Source: Bacteroidales bacterium
GTDB lineage: Bacteria > Bacteroidota > Bacteroidia > Bacteroidales > UBA932
Assembly (NCBI GenBank): GCA_015060385.1
Contig: SUYO01000012.1
Location: forward strand, 1 to 43,041
DNA length: 43,041 bases
Direction of reading: 5' to 3'
The translations under genes were made by a program, and so were the position numbers. Position 1 is the first letter of the stretch. Each line of letters opens with the position of its first letter. Positions 23,864 to 32,224 of the stretch are shown one piece after another. Under the pieces are notes generated by a model. That model ran no database searches, was not told the DNA's origin, and worked only from the letters and a program-made list of their open reading frames with translations.

Positions 23864-24898
23864 TTACCGACGGAAGGAGACGAAGCGGTTGCGGTCGGAG
23901 AGGTCTGTGAGGATACTGACATCACGGAAGCCTGCTTCACTGAAAAGGGCGGCTGTCTGGGGACCCAAGGCTTCGTTGATTTCAACGATTCCTAAGCCAT
24001 CGGGCTTGAGAAGAGCCCGGGCCCAGTCTGCAATCGCGCGATAGAAGACCAGAGGATCGTCGTCAGAGACAAAGAGGGCAAGATGCGGTTCATGGTCAAG
24101 GACATTGGGGCGCATCAAGGCCTTTTCCTTGTCCATGACATAAGGAGGGTTGCTGACGAGGATGTCGTACCTTGGCAGAGTCCCTTCACCTGTGTCTGAA
24201 AGGGCTGAGGGTCCTGCAAGGATGTCTGCCTTGACAAAGGACGGGGCGATGGCTCCGGTGCGGGAGATTTCTTCCGCAAAGTCCTGTGATGATGCAACCG
24301 TAAGAGCACCGTCAGAGATGTCGACTGCCGTCACCTTGGCTCCCGGAATTTCCAGCGCCAAGGTCCAGGCTATGCATCCGCTGCCTGTACATAAATCCAA
24401 AACATGAACATCCTGCCAAGTATGCGGAGATGGCATTTTGCCACCCCCGGCTAGGGGTCGTGAGCGACCGGGCAAACAGTCCAGCGGACTTTTGCAGCGA
24501 ACAGCCTGCGGCAGCAGGACCGGTCGGGGCCCACGGAGTGGGAGGGGGCCATCGGAGCATTTGGCAGATGTTCTATTTTCCAGTACTCTTCTACACAGGA
24601 TCTCGGTTTCGGGACGGGGTATGAGGACATCGGGGGTGACGCGGAAGCGGCGGCCGTAGAAACCGGCAACGCCTGTGACGTACTGAAGGGGTTCACCAGC
24701 AGCCATCCTGTCGAAGGCTGCCAGAGCGGTAGAGGCGGCCTCATCCGAGACCTCATATTCCGGCTCTATGATATGAGTATGACGCTTTATTCCCAGCTGA
24801 TGTTCCAGAAAGGCAAAGACCATTTCCCTCGCCTCCCTTTCATCATACATCCGGGAAACCACCTCATTTCCAACCCTTATCAACTGTGTCAACAACAT
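23864..24898 (-). CDS. prmC: Release factor glutamine methyltransferase with a repeat insertion
   Basis: A 344-residue S-adenosylmethionine enzyme that methylates the Gln of the GGQ loop in release factors. Family features are RMAAGEPLQYVTGVAGFYGRRF, VLIPRPETE, VLDLCTGSGCIAWTLA and the catalytic NPPYV. Members are about 280 residues; the excess is about 43 residues (about 115-157) between IPRPETE and VLDLCTGSGC, encoded by the dispersed repeat at 24431-24551. The frame is intact on both sides. I start at ATG 24896-24898 (MLLTQLIRV); the frame runs on to 25015 through another repeat copy, which is unlikely to be coding. It is third in the mrcA-ddl-prmC cluster. Confidence 0.88.
   Translation of the reverse strand: MLLTQLIRVGNEVVSRMYDEREAREMVFAFLEHQLGIKRHTHIIEPEYEVSDEAASTALAAFDRMAAGEPLQYVTGVAGFYGRRFRVTPDVLIPRPETEILCRRVLENRTSAKCSDGPLPLRGPRPVLLPQAVRCKSPLDCLPGRSRPLAGGGKMPSPHTWQDVHVLDLCTGSGCIAWTLALEIPGAKVTAVDISDGALTVASSQDFAEEISRTGAIAPSFVKADILAGPSALSDTGEGTLPRYDILVSNPPYVMDKEKALMRPNVLDHEPHLALFVSDDDPLVFYRAIADWARALLKPDGLGIVEINEALGPQTAALFSEAGFRDVSILTDLSDRNRFVSFRR
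24431..24551 (-). mobile_element. Copy B of the dispersed in-frame repeat, inside prmC
   Basis: Bounded by TGGC and GCCA, it matches copy A (12624-12731) in both ends and in the centre (CTTTTGCAGCGAACAGCCTG). It differs in the stretch near the AAAATGCCA end, where it is longer. Here it is read as GPLPLRGPRPVLLPQAVRCKS, a different frame from hemW. Confidence 0.8.
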
Positions 24899-24949
24899 AA
24901 CTGATAATTGCAGCAAATCTATAAAAGGAGAGAGACTGATGGACGGAAT

Positions 24950-25004
24950 TGGCATTTTCGCACCCACGCGTAGGGGGAGGGGCCCACGAAGTGGGAGGGG
25001 GCCA
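24950..25004 (-). mobile_element. Copy C, short form, between ddl and prmC
   Basis: This 55-bp form keeps both ends (GGCCCCCTCCCAC...GTGGGCCCC and GTGGGTGCGAAAATGCCA) but lacks the central stretch of A and B. It lies in the 131-bp gap between ddl and prmC. Confidence 0.7.
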
Positions 25005-25029
25005 ATGAAGTCCACAGTCTTTCGACAAT

Positions 25030-26040
25030 CTATGAATTCTCGATGATCGTAGTAAGGAAATCTGTCATTGAAAGACCGGCCGCACGGACCATCTGCGGCA
25101 CCAGAGACGCCGACGTCATGCCCGGAATCGTATTGACCTCAAGAAAATAAAGTCCCTCCTCTGACGCGATGTAATCCACACGCACAAGACCTGCACATCC
25201 CAGATGGGCATATATCTTCTTTGAAACAGCCTGGATCTCATCACGAAGTGCATCAGGAATCTGAGCCGGACAGACCTCGCGGCTATGGCCGTTGTACTTG
25301 GCCTCATAGTCGAAGAACTCGTTCTCAGTTATGATCTCTATCACAGGCAGAGCCACATTCTCCTTGCCGTTGAAATACACGGCACAGGTAAGCTCGCGAC
25401 CGACTATGGCCCCTTCAGCCATCACTGTCTTACCCTCAGCAAACGCATCCTCGACAGCCTTGTCAAAATCCTCTATCCTCTTAACCTTGCTCACTCCGAA
25501 GCTGCTGCCTCCGTCAGTCGGCTTCACGAACATCGGAAGTCCGAGTCTGTCCACAGCCTTCTGGGAAAGTCCTTCGAGAGACTCGCCCTTTCTGACGAAG
25601 ATGTCATCCGCACACTTCACGAAATCCACATCCTTCAGGTAGCTCTTGCACGAAAACTTGTCGAAGGTGATCGCTGCCACAAAGGCGTCGCAGCCGCTGT
25701 GCGGCACACCTATCATCTCAAGATAGCCCTGCATCAGACCGTTCTCGCCCGGAGTTCCATGCTGCATGATGTATGCATAGTCGAACTTCACCTTCTGTCC
25801 GTCTACCGGAACAGAAAAGTCGCTCTTGTCGATCACAGGACGCTCCGTCTGAGGAATCACTACCCTGTCGCAACCGCGCCTGCGGTATGCGACAAGGGAC
25901 CATGTGCCGAAACGGGCGAAGATCTCATATACATCGTATCTGCTGCCATCTATCTGCGAAGCGGTGAATTCACCGCTTCTGACCGACACTTCCCACTCGG
26001 AAGAGTCGCTTCCATATATTACTGCTACTGATTCAATCAT
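25030..26040 (-). CDS. ddl: D-alanine--D-alanine ligase
   Basis: This 336-residue cytoplasmic ATP-grasp enzyme makes the D-Ala-D-Ala end of peptidoglycan. It has the N-terminal VAVIYGSDSSEWEVS, the substrate segment YIMQHGTPGENGLMQGYLEMIGVPHSG, the ATP-binding KPTDGGSSFGVSKV, and the metal and substrate residues in RVDYIASEEGLYFLEVNTIPGMTSASLVPQ. ATG 26038-26040 (MIESVAVIYG) fits the family; the upstream TTG would overlap mrcA. It starts seven bases after the mrcA stop. Confidence 0.95.
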   Translation of the reverse strand: MIESVAVIYGSDSSEWEVSVRSGEFTASQIDGSRYDVYEIFARFGTWSLVAYRRRGCDRVVIPQTERPVIDKSDFSVPVDGQKVKFDYAYIMQHGTPGENGLMQGYLEMIGVPHSGCDAFVAAITFDKFSCKSYLKDVDFVKCADDIFVRKGESLEGLSQKAVDRLGLPMFVKPTDGGSSFGVSKVKRIEDFDKAVEDAFAEGKTVMAEGAIVGRELTCAVYFNGKENVALPVIEIITENEFFDYEAKYNGHSREVCPAQIPDALRDEIQAVSKKIYAHLGCAGLVRVDYIASEEGLYFLEVNTIPGMTSASLVPQMVRAAGLSMTDFLTTIIENS

Positions 26041-26047
26041 CTTGTCC

Positions 26048-28384
26048 TTATTCAAAGAAATAATCCTCCTCTTCTTCCGCGCTTACCATCGCGTCTGCAT
26101 CACTGCCGTCACAGTCAAGGTTGAGCTCTATGCCCTTAGGCTTGATGAAGCGGTCAGTCTCATAGACTCCCAATGTACCATCCTCAAGCACCTTCTGCAT
26201 GAATATGCCCCAGATAGGAAGAGCCATGTTCGATCCTCCTCCTAGACTGAGGGACTCGAAATGGACCTGACGGTCCTCCGCACCGACCCAGACTCCGGCC
26301 GTCAGGGACGGAGTGTATCCGATGAACCATCCGTCGGACTGGTCGTTGGTCGTACCGGTCTTTCCTGCGATCTCGCCCTTGAGACCGTACTTGGCCCTAA
26401 GCCTTATACCCGTACCGCTGTTAACGACGCCCTGCATCAGGTTCGCCATCAGATAGGCGGTATAGTCGCTGATAGCCTCCTTCTTGCTGTTGTTGAATTC
26501 GCCGAGCACATTGCCCATGCTGTCCTCGATCCTCGTCACGAATATCGGCTCCACATACACGCCCTTCGACGGGAAGGTGTTATAGGCCGCGACCATGTCG
26601 AACACCGAGATGTCGGCAGCACCCACGCAGAGGGAATTTACGGGATCGAGATAGCATCCCACTCCCATCTTCCTCATCATCTCCACCATGGCCTCAGGTC
26701 CGTACTGCTTCATCAGGTATGCCGAAATGTTGTTCGAACTCTTTGTAAGTCCCCATTTCAGGGTCACCGTCTGACCGATCCAGTCGTCGTTGTCCGTACT
26801 CTTAGGGGTCCATGTAGTATCGCCTACCATGAAGGTCTGAGGCACATTCACGACCTTGTCGCACGGGCTCATACCTTCCTGCATGGCCAGGGTATAGAGG
26901 AAAGGCTTGATGGTCGATCCGACCTGTCGCTTTCCCTGCTTTACGTTGTCGTATTTGAAATAGCGGTAGTTCGGGCCGCCGACATAGGCCTTGATATGTC
27001 CCGTATTAGGTTCGATAGCCATGAATGCCGCGCGCAGATGACCCTTGTAGTACCTGATCGAGTCGTCGGGAGTCATCACAGTGTCGACATAGCCCTGCTT
27101 GTTCCATGAGAAGATACGCATCTTGACAGGCTCGGAGAAACTCTTGACTATCTCCTTTTCTGAAGCACCGTTTTCCTTCATTATACGGTAGCGGTCACTC
27201 CAGCGGCGCGCCTGTCTCATGAGCTGGTCAATCATATCCGGATCCACATCGCTTGCGAAAGGCTTCTTCCTGTTCCATCTCACATGGCGGTCGAAGGTCT
27301 TCTGAAGATCCTTTCCAAGATGCTCTGCAACAGCTTCTTCCGCATACTTCTGCATCTTGTAGTTGATGGTGGTATAGATACGGAGTCCGTCCTTGTCAAG
27401 GTTGTATTTCGAGCCGTCCGCCTTGGTGTTCTTGTTCAACCAGCCGTAGAAGGCATCATCAGCCCAGAGAAGGGAGTCCACGACATAATCTTCGTACTGA
27501 TTGTAGGATGAACGCTTAGGTTCCTTGGCATTCATCGTGCGACGGAGCATGTCCCTGAAATACGGACCGACTCCTGCATTATGGTCCTGGACCTGGTACG
27601 AAAGAGTAATCGGTATCTGCTGGATGGAGTCGCGCTCTTCCTTGGTGATGAAGCCGTTCTGCTCCATTCTGGATATCACGAGATTCCTTCTTTCGAGAGA
27701 CCTTTCAGGATTGAGGGCAGGATTGTATCTTGTAGGCTTGTTGACCATTCCGACAAGAGTGGCGGCCTCCTCGACGGTAAGGTCGGAAGGAGATTTGCTG
27801 AAGAAAGTCTGGGCCGCGGCCTTGATACCGTATGCATTGCTGCCGAAGAAGACCTGATTCATGTACATGTTCATGATCTCGTCCTTGGTATAGCTTCTTT
27901 CGAGCTTGACGGCAGTCACCCACTCCTTGAGCTTGGTCCATACCATCTTGAACGGGGAGCCGCCCATGTTTTCACGAGGATAGAGGGTCTTGGCAAGCTG
28001 CTGGGTTATGGTACTTCCTCCTCCCTGGCTTGAACTGCCTCCGAGGACGGTCTTGACAAGTACTCGTGCGAGACTCTCGAAGTCTATTCCCGAATGTCTG
28101 TAGAAACGGGAGTCTTCGGTTGCAACCGCGGCATTGACCAGATTAGGGGAGAGTTCTTCATAGCTTACGTAAGCCCTGTTCTCTATATGGAATGTAGTGA
28201 GGATTTCTCCGTCTTCGGCTATGACCTGGGTAGCAAGCTTGCTGTCAGGATTCTCGAGATCTTCAAACGAAGGGATGTCGGCAAAGACCCATACCGCAAG
28301 GATAAGCAGCATGACCGCAGCCACTCCGGATCCGAAGAGAATCCAGAACCACATCACTATCTTCTTTTTAGTCGCGTCTGTCAT
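26048..28384 (-). CDS. mrcA: Class A penicillin-binding protein (PBP1a-type)
   Basis: This 778-residue bifunctional enzyme has an N-terminal transmembrane helix (about 9-33) and periplasmic domains. The glycosyltransferase (GT51) shows ATEDSRFYRHSGID and GGGSTITQQLAKTLY plus YMNQVFFGSNAYGIKAAA. The transpeptidase shows the catalytic STIK in VGSTIKPF, SSN in KSSNNIS and KTG in AGKTGTTNDQ. It leads the mrcA-ddl-prmC cluster, linking wall polymerisation with D-Ala-D-Ala supply. The tail is Glu-rich (SAEEEEDYFFE). Confidence 0.96.
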   Translation of the reverse strand: MTDATKKKIVMWFWILFGSGVAAVMLLILAVWVFADIPSFEDLENPDSKLATQVIAEDGEILTTFHIENRAYVSYEELSPNLVNAAVATEDSRFYRHSGIDFESLARVLVKTVLGGSSSQGGGSTITQQLAKTLYPRENMGGSPFKMVWTKLKEWVTAVKLERSYTKDEIMNMYMNQVFFGSNAYGIKAAAQTFFSKSPSDLTVEEAATLVGMVNKPTRYNPALNPERSLERRNLVISRMEQNGFITKEERDSIQQIPITLSYQVQDHNAGVGPYFRDMLRRTMNAKEPKRSSYNQYEDYVVDSLLWADDAFYGWLNKNTKADGSKYNLDKDGLRIYTTINYKMQKYAEEAVAEHLGKDLQKTFDRHVRWNRKKPFASDVDPDMIDQLMRQARRWSDRYRIMKENGASEKEIVKSFSEPVKMRIFSWNKQGYVDTVMTPDDSIRYYKGHLRAAFMAIEPNTGHIKAYVGGPNYRYFKYDNVKQGKRQVGSTIKPFLYTLAMQEGMSPCDKVVNVPQTFMVGDTTWTPKSTDNDDWIGQTVTLKWGLTKSSNNISAYLMKQYGPEAMVEMMRKMGVGCYLDPVNSLCVGAADISVFDMVAAYNTFPSKGVYVEPIFVTRIEDSMGNVLGEFNNSKKEAISDYTAYLMANLMQGVVNSGTGIRLRAKYGLKGEIAGKTGTTNDQSDGWFIGYTPSLTAGVWVGAEDRQVHFESLSLGGGSNMALPIWGIFMQKVLEDGTLGVYETDRFIKPKGIELNLDCDGSDADAMVSAEEEEDYFFE

Positions 28385-28416
28385 ATCTGTAAAAATAACG
28401 TATTCATCTATAAATT

Positions 28417-28432
28417 GTCACCTTTAGGTGAC
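28417..28432. promoter_or_regulatory. Perfect palindrome GTCACC-TTTA-GGTGAC in the mrcA leader
   Basis: Six-bp arms around TTTA, 33 bases upstream of the mrcA ATG and downstream of its -7 box. It could be a regulator site or a small 5' UTR hairpin. Confidence 0.4.
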
Positions 28433-28459
28433 GCCTCTTGCAAGGGCGTATCAAACTCA

Positions 28460-28467
28460 CAAAATTA
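28460..28467 (-). promoter_or_regulatory. -7 box of mrcA-ddl-prmC
   Basis: The minus strand reads TAATTTTG, an exact TAnnTTTG match, 76 bases upstream of the mrcA ATG. Confidence 0.55.
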
Positions 28468-28476
28468 GCAACAAAA

Positions 28477-28509
28477 TTTGGAAAATTGCCCCAAAAGTGG
28501 CTTACTTTG
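28477..28509 (+). promoter_or_regulatory. topA promoter
   Basis: TTTG (28477-28480), a 21-base spacer and TTACTTTG (28502-28509), one base off TAnnTTTG, 33 bases before the topA ATG. Confidence 0.6.
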
Positions 28510-28541
28510 CACTTTCTTTTGAAAAAACGGAGGAATAGAGC

Positions 28542-30854
28542 ATGAAGGAAGGAAAAAATCTGGTGATTGTCGAGTCACCCGGAAAAATCGACAAGATAAA
28601 GAAAGCTCTTGGAAGCGACTATACGGTAAAAGCCAGCATCGGTCATATCAGGGATCTGGATGAAAGCGGACTGAGCATTGACATAAACAACGGATTCAAA
28701 CCGGAATATGTAGTACCGGCAGACAAGAAGAAGGTTGTGGCCGAACTCAAGAAAGCAGCAAAGGAAGCTTCTGCAATCTGGCTTGCATCCGATGCCGACC
28801 GCGAGGGAGAAGCGATCTCATGGCATCTCTTCGAGACCTTAGGTCTGAGCAAGGAAAATACAAAACGTATTGTATTCCAGGAAATTACAAAGCCTGCCAT
28901 CCTTAGTGCCATCGAAAATCCACGTGAGATAGACATGAATCTCGTGAATGCCCAGCAGGCACGCAGGGTACTCGACCGTCTGGTGGGATTCGAACTTTCT
29001 CCGGTTCTTTGGAGGAAGATCCAGCCGAAACTTTCTGCAGGACGAGTACAGTCTGTCGCGCTCCGACTTATCGTGGACAGGGAAAGGGAGATACTTGCAT
29101 TCAACAACGAGGCGTATTATAAGGTAGAGGCCCTGTTCCATCCGGAAGGCACCCCAGCATCCACAGTCGTGAAGGCAACCCTCGACACAAGATTCCCGGA
29201 CATGGACGCTGCCCAGGCATTCCTTGAGAAATGCATAGGAGCAACATTCAGGATCAGCGACATAGAAAAGAAGGAAGGAAACCGCTTCCCTGCTCCTCCG
29301 TTCACGACTTCCACCCTCCAGCAGGAGGCTGCAAGAAAGCTCAGGATGTCTGTAAGCCAGACAATGAGCGTGGCTCAGAAACTCTATGAGAACGGTTATA
29401 TCACATATATGCGTACCGACTCGACCAACCTCTCGGCACTTGCCCTTGGTACAGCCAAGAAGTTCATCTGCGAGAATTTCGGAGAGAACTATTCGAAGCC
29501 AAGAAACAAGTGGGGCAAGGTAAAGGGCGCGCAGGAAGCCCATGAGGCAATCAGACCTACATATATCGAGAATACCGAAATCGAGGGTACTCCTCAGGAA
29601 AAGAAGCTCTATGATCTTATCTGGAAGCGCACCGTCGCTTCGCAGATGGCTGATGCAAAGGTTCTCAGAACCGACATCAAGGTAGCGTCCGACAAGGCTT
29701 CCGAGAAGTTCAGCATCCAGGCCAGCGAGATCCTGTTCGACGGTTTCCTCAAGCTTTATATCGAAAGCACCGACGACCCTCAACAGGATGACGAGATGGT
29801 CATCCTTCCTGAGATGGCTATAGGCAATATGATGACTGATAAGGAGATAACAGCTTCATGCAAATTCACTGCGGCACCTTCGAGATATACGGATGCCTCA
29901 CTTATCAGAAAGCTGGAGGAACTTGAAATCGGTCGTCCTTCGACCTATGCACCTACCATCACCACCCTTACCAAGGCCAGAGGTTATGTAGTCAAAGGGG
30001 ACAAGCCGGGAGAAAAGCACTCTGTAACCAACCTCACCCTGAAGAACGGAACGATCAAGAGTTCCGTGAAATCAGAGACGGTCGGTGCCGAGAAGGGCAG
30101 ACTCCTTCCTCAGGACATAGGAATGATCGTTACGGACTACCTCGTCAAGAACTTCCCTGCAATCCTCGACTATAAGTTCACCGCCCACGTGGAGGAGGAC
30201 TTCGACAAGATTGCTGAAGGAGAACTTTCATGGAACAATGTCATATCCACATTCTATACTCCGTTCCATGACTCCGTGAAGGAGACGCTGAGCAGCAAGG
30301 AGTACAGCAACGTAAGCCGCGAACTCGGAACCGATCCTAAGGACGGACAGCCGCTGGTTGCACGTTTCGGCCAGTATGGACCTTATGTACAGAAGGGAGA
30401 AGGTGATAACAAGCAGTATGCGAGCCTGGCTCCCGGACAGCTTATCGAAAGCATCACTCTTGAAGAAGCCCTCAAGCTTTTTGACCTTCCTCGTACCGTG
30501 GGACAGCACAACGGCATCGACATCATATGTACCAAGGGCCGTTTCGGACCGTATCTGAAGTACGGAGACAAGAATGTCTCCCTTCCACGAGGTACAGATC
30601 CTCTGAAGATCGACCTTGAATCATGCATAGGCATCATAGAGGAAAGCCTCAACAAGAAGACAGGAGGAATCCTTGCCGAATTCAAGGAAAGCGACATTCA
30701 GGTGATCAACGGAGCCTATGGTCCGTACATCAAGCATGCCGGCGGAAACTATAAGATTCCTAAGGGAACCGATCCTGCAACGCTTACAGAAGATAAGTGC
30801 AAGGAGATTATTGATTCATCAGAACCTACAGGACGTAAAAAACGGCGAAAATAA
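28542..30854 (+). CDS. topA: DNA topoisomerase I
   Basis: This 770-residue type IA topoisomerase relaxes negative supercoils. The TOPRIM domain shows NLVIVESPGK (about 6-15) and SDADREGE with the metal acidic residues (about 85-92). The active Tyr is in YITYMRTDSTNL (about 285-296), and HEAIRPT and RPSTYAPTI follow. The C-terminus lacks Cys zinc fingers and instead carries repeats of the form RFGQYGPYVQKGE, GRFGPYLKYGD and GAYGPYIKHAGG, a common form outside Proteobacteria. The last residues are basic (PTGRKKRRK). Confidence 0.96.
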   Translation: MKEGKNLVIVESPGKIDKIKKALGSDYTVKASIGHIRDLDESGLSIDINNGFKPEYVVPADKKKVVAELKKAAKEASAIWLASDADREGEAISWHLFETLGLSKENTKRIVFQEITKPAILSAIENPREIDMNLVNAQQARRVLDRLVGFELSPVLWRKIQPKLSAGRVQSVALRLIVDREREILAFNNEAYYKVEALFHPEGTPASTVVKATLDTRFPDMDAAQAFLEKCIGATFRISDIEKKEGNRFPAPPFTTSTLQQEAARKLRMSVSQTMSVAQKLYENGYITYMRTDSTNLSALALGTAKKFICENFGENYSKPRNKWGKVKGAQEAHEAIRPTYIENTEIEGTPQEKKLYDLIWKRTVASQMADAKVLRTDIKVASDKASEKFSIQASEILFDGFLKLYIESTDDPQQDDEMVILPEMAIGNMMTDKEITASCKFTAAPSRYTDASLIRKLEELEIGRPSTYAPTITTLTKARGYVVKGDKPGEKHSVTNLTLKNGTIKSSVKSETVGAEKGRLLPQDIGMIVTDYLVKNFPAILDYKFTAHVEEDFDKIAEGELSWNNVISTFYTPFHDSVKETLSSKEYSNVSRELGTDPKDGQPLVARFGQYGPYVQKGEGDNKQYASLAPGQLIESITLEEALKLFDLPRTVGQHNGIDIICTKGRFGPYLKYGDKNVSLPRGTDPLKIDLESCIGIIEESLNKKTGGILAEFKESDIQVINGAYGPYIKHAGGNYKIPKGTDPATLTEDKCKEIIDSSEPTGRKKRRK

Positions 30855-30946
30855 TCTTAAAATATGTAAATTTTCAACCTAAAATGTTGACGTTTTAATA
30901 TTTGTGATTATATTCGCAGCCAGTATTGTTATAAATTGTAAGAACT

Positions 30947-31465
30947 ATGTCAAACTATCAGATCGACCAGATTGACCAGAAGATCCTCTCATATCTGGTA
31001 AAGAACGCAAGGATGCCTTTCCTGGAAATTGCACGTGAGTGTAATGTTTCCGGAGCAGCCATCCACCAGAGAGTCAAGAGACTTGAATCGAACGGTGTCA
31101 TAACCGGTTCACGTCTGCTTGTGAAGCCGCAGGCTCTCGGCCTTAACGTATGTGCATATGTAAGCGTATCGCTTTCAGAGGCAAACAAGTACCCTGAGGT
31201 TATCGAGTCATTCAAAAAGATTTCAGAAGTAGTTGAATGTCATTTTGTTACAGGAAAGCACAATCTTCTCATCAAGATTTATTGCTTTGACCATGACCAC
31301 CTCATGCAGGTGCTTCTGAACACAATCCAGAAGATTCCTTATGTACAGCAAACCGAGACACAGATATCACTCGATCAGGCTATCGAGCGCCAGGTATGGG
31401 TCAAGGAATATCAGAACACCAGCTTCTCTGCAAGCGTCAAGAAAAAGAAGAAAGAGACAAAATAG
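30947..31465 (+). CDS. Lrp/AsnC family transcriptional regulator
   Basis: A 172-residue protein with an N-terminal winged helix-turn-helix (about 5-60; IDQKILSYLVKNARMPFLEIARECNVSGAAIHQRVKRLESNGVI) and a RAM/AsnC effector domain (about 70-150, ending at VTGKHNLLIKIYC and TIQKIPYVQQTETQISL). Such proteins sense amino acids or related ligands and regulate metabolism; the ligand is not visible. The C-terminus is Lys-rich. It stands alone after topA; its last 29 bases overlap the convergent ispD. Confidence 0.93.
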   Translation: MSNYQIDQIDQKILSYLVKNARMPFLEIARECNVSGAAIHQRVKRLESNGVITGSRLLVKPQALGLNVCAYVSVSLSEANKYPEVIESFKKISEVVECHFVTGKHNLLIKIYCFDHDHLMQVLLNTIQKIPYVQQTETQISLDQAIERQVWVKEYQNTSFSASVKKKKKETK

Positions 31466-32141
31466 CACGTGCAAGGACAAGATCCTCCTGCGTGGTCAAC
31501 TTTATATTGAGCCTCTCCCCCATTACGTAGGAGAGGCTTTTTCCATACTTTTCAAGCACTGAGGCATCATCAGTGAATGAGGTCTCATACGCAAGAGAAT
31601 AAGCTGCCTTTATGATTTCAGAATGAAAGACCTGCGGCGTCTGGACTCCATAAAGAAGCGAACGGTCCACTGAGGCTCCAGGCACGGGAACAAGCATTCC
31701 GTCCTTCTTTTCCAGCACCTTCATCGTATCCACACAAGGCACGACAGGGATCAGAGCCGGTTCATTTTCAGCAAGTTCAAACATTCTTGACACCAGGTCG
31801 GGAGTTATGAGCGGCCTTACTCCGTCATGTATCGCTACAACAGCATTGTCAGGGACCTTTTCCAGAGCGTTCCTTACAGAATGAAAGCGGGTGATTCCTC
31901 CCTTGACAAGAATCTGCGGACAGGTGAAATTCCTCCTGAGACAATAATCCTTCCAATAGGCCATATGGGCTTCCGGAAGGACTGTGACTACGGTTATGCC
32001 CGGACATGCCTTCATGAAAGTCTCTATAGTCATCTGAAGTATGGCCCTGCCGTCTATTTCTATGAACTGCTTAGGTACATCCGCACCCATCCTGGTGCCG
32101 CTGCCGGCCGCCATCACTATCAAATATTTCTTTCTGTCCAT
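31437..32141 (-). CDS. ispD: 2-C-methyl-D-erythritol 4-phosphate cytidylyltransferase
   Basis: A 234-residue enzyme of the non-mevalonate isoprenoid pathway, making CDP-ME. It starts with VMAAGSGTRMGADVPKQFIEIDG (about 9-31), the CTP-binding loop, and has VAIHDGVRPLITPDLV, then VPGASVDRSLLYGVQTPQVFH and FTDDASVLEKYG. A -7 box TATTTTTG (minus, 32161-32168) is 20 bases upstream. It is on its own between lrp and mreB. Confidence 0.95.
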   Translation of the reverse strand: MDRKKYLIVMAAGSGTRMGADVPKQFIEIDGRAILQMTIETFMKACPGITVVTVLPEAHMAYWKDYCLRRNFTCPQILVKGGITRFHSVRNALEKVPDNAVVAIHDGVRPLITPDLVSRMFELAENEPALIPVVPCVDTMKVLEKKDGMLVPVPGASVDRSLLYGVQTPQVFHSEIIKAAYSLAYETSFTDDASVLEKYGKSLSYVMGERLNIKLTTQEDLVLARAILSLSSFS

Positions 32142-32160
32142 ATGTCTAAAAAAGTTTTCA

Positions 32161-32168
32161 CAAAAATA
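32161..32168 (-). promoter_or_regulatory. -7 box of ispD
   Basis: Minus strand TATTTTTG, exact TAnnTTTG match, 20 bases before the ispD ATG. The mreB promoter must lie in the same 83-bp gap; TAATTTTTG there is one base too long. Confidence 0.5.
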
Positions 32169-32224
32169 ATAATTTTTGTAATTTTACGCCCTCATATGTA
32201 AATCAGAAAAACCTTATAAAAAAT

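Noticed and set aside
24899..25015. N-terminal extension of prmC
   Set aside because: It consists mostly of repeat copy C; the start at 24898 fits the family.
28839..29783. 314-codon minus-strand frame
   Set aside because: Antisense to topA; composition and lack of motifs show it is a shadow.
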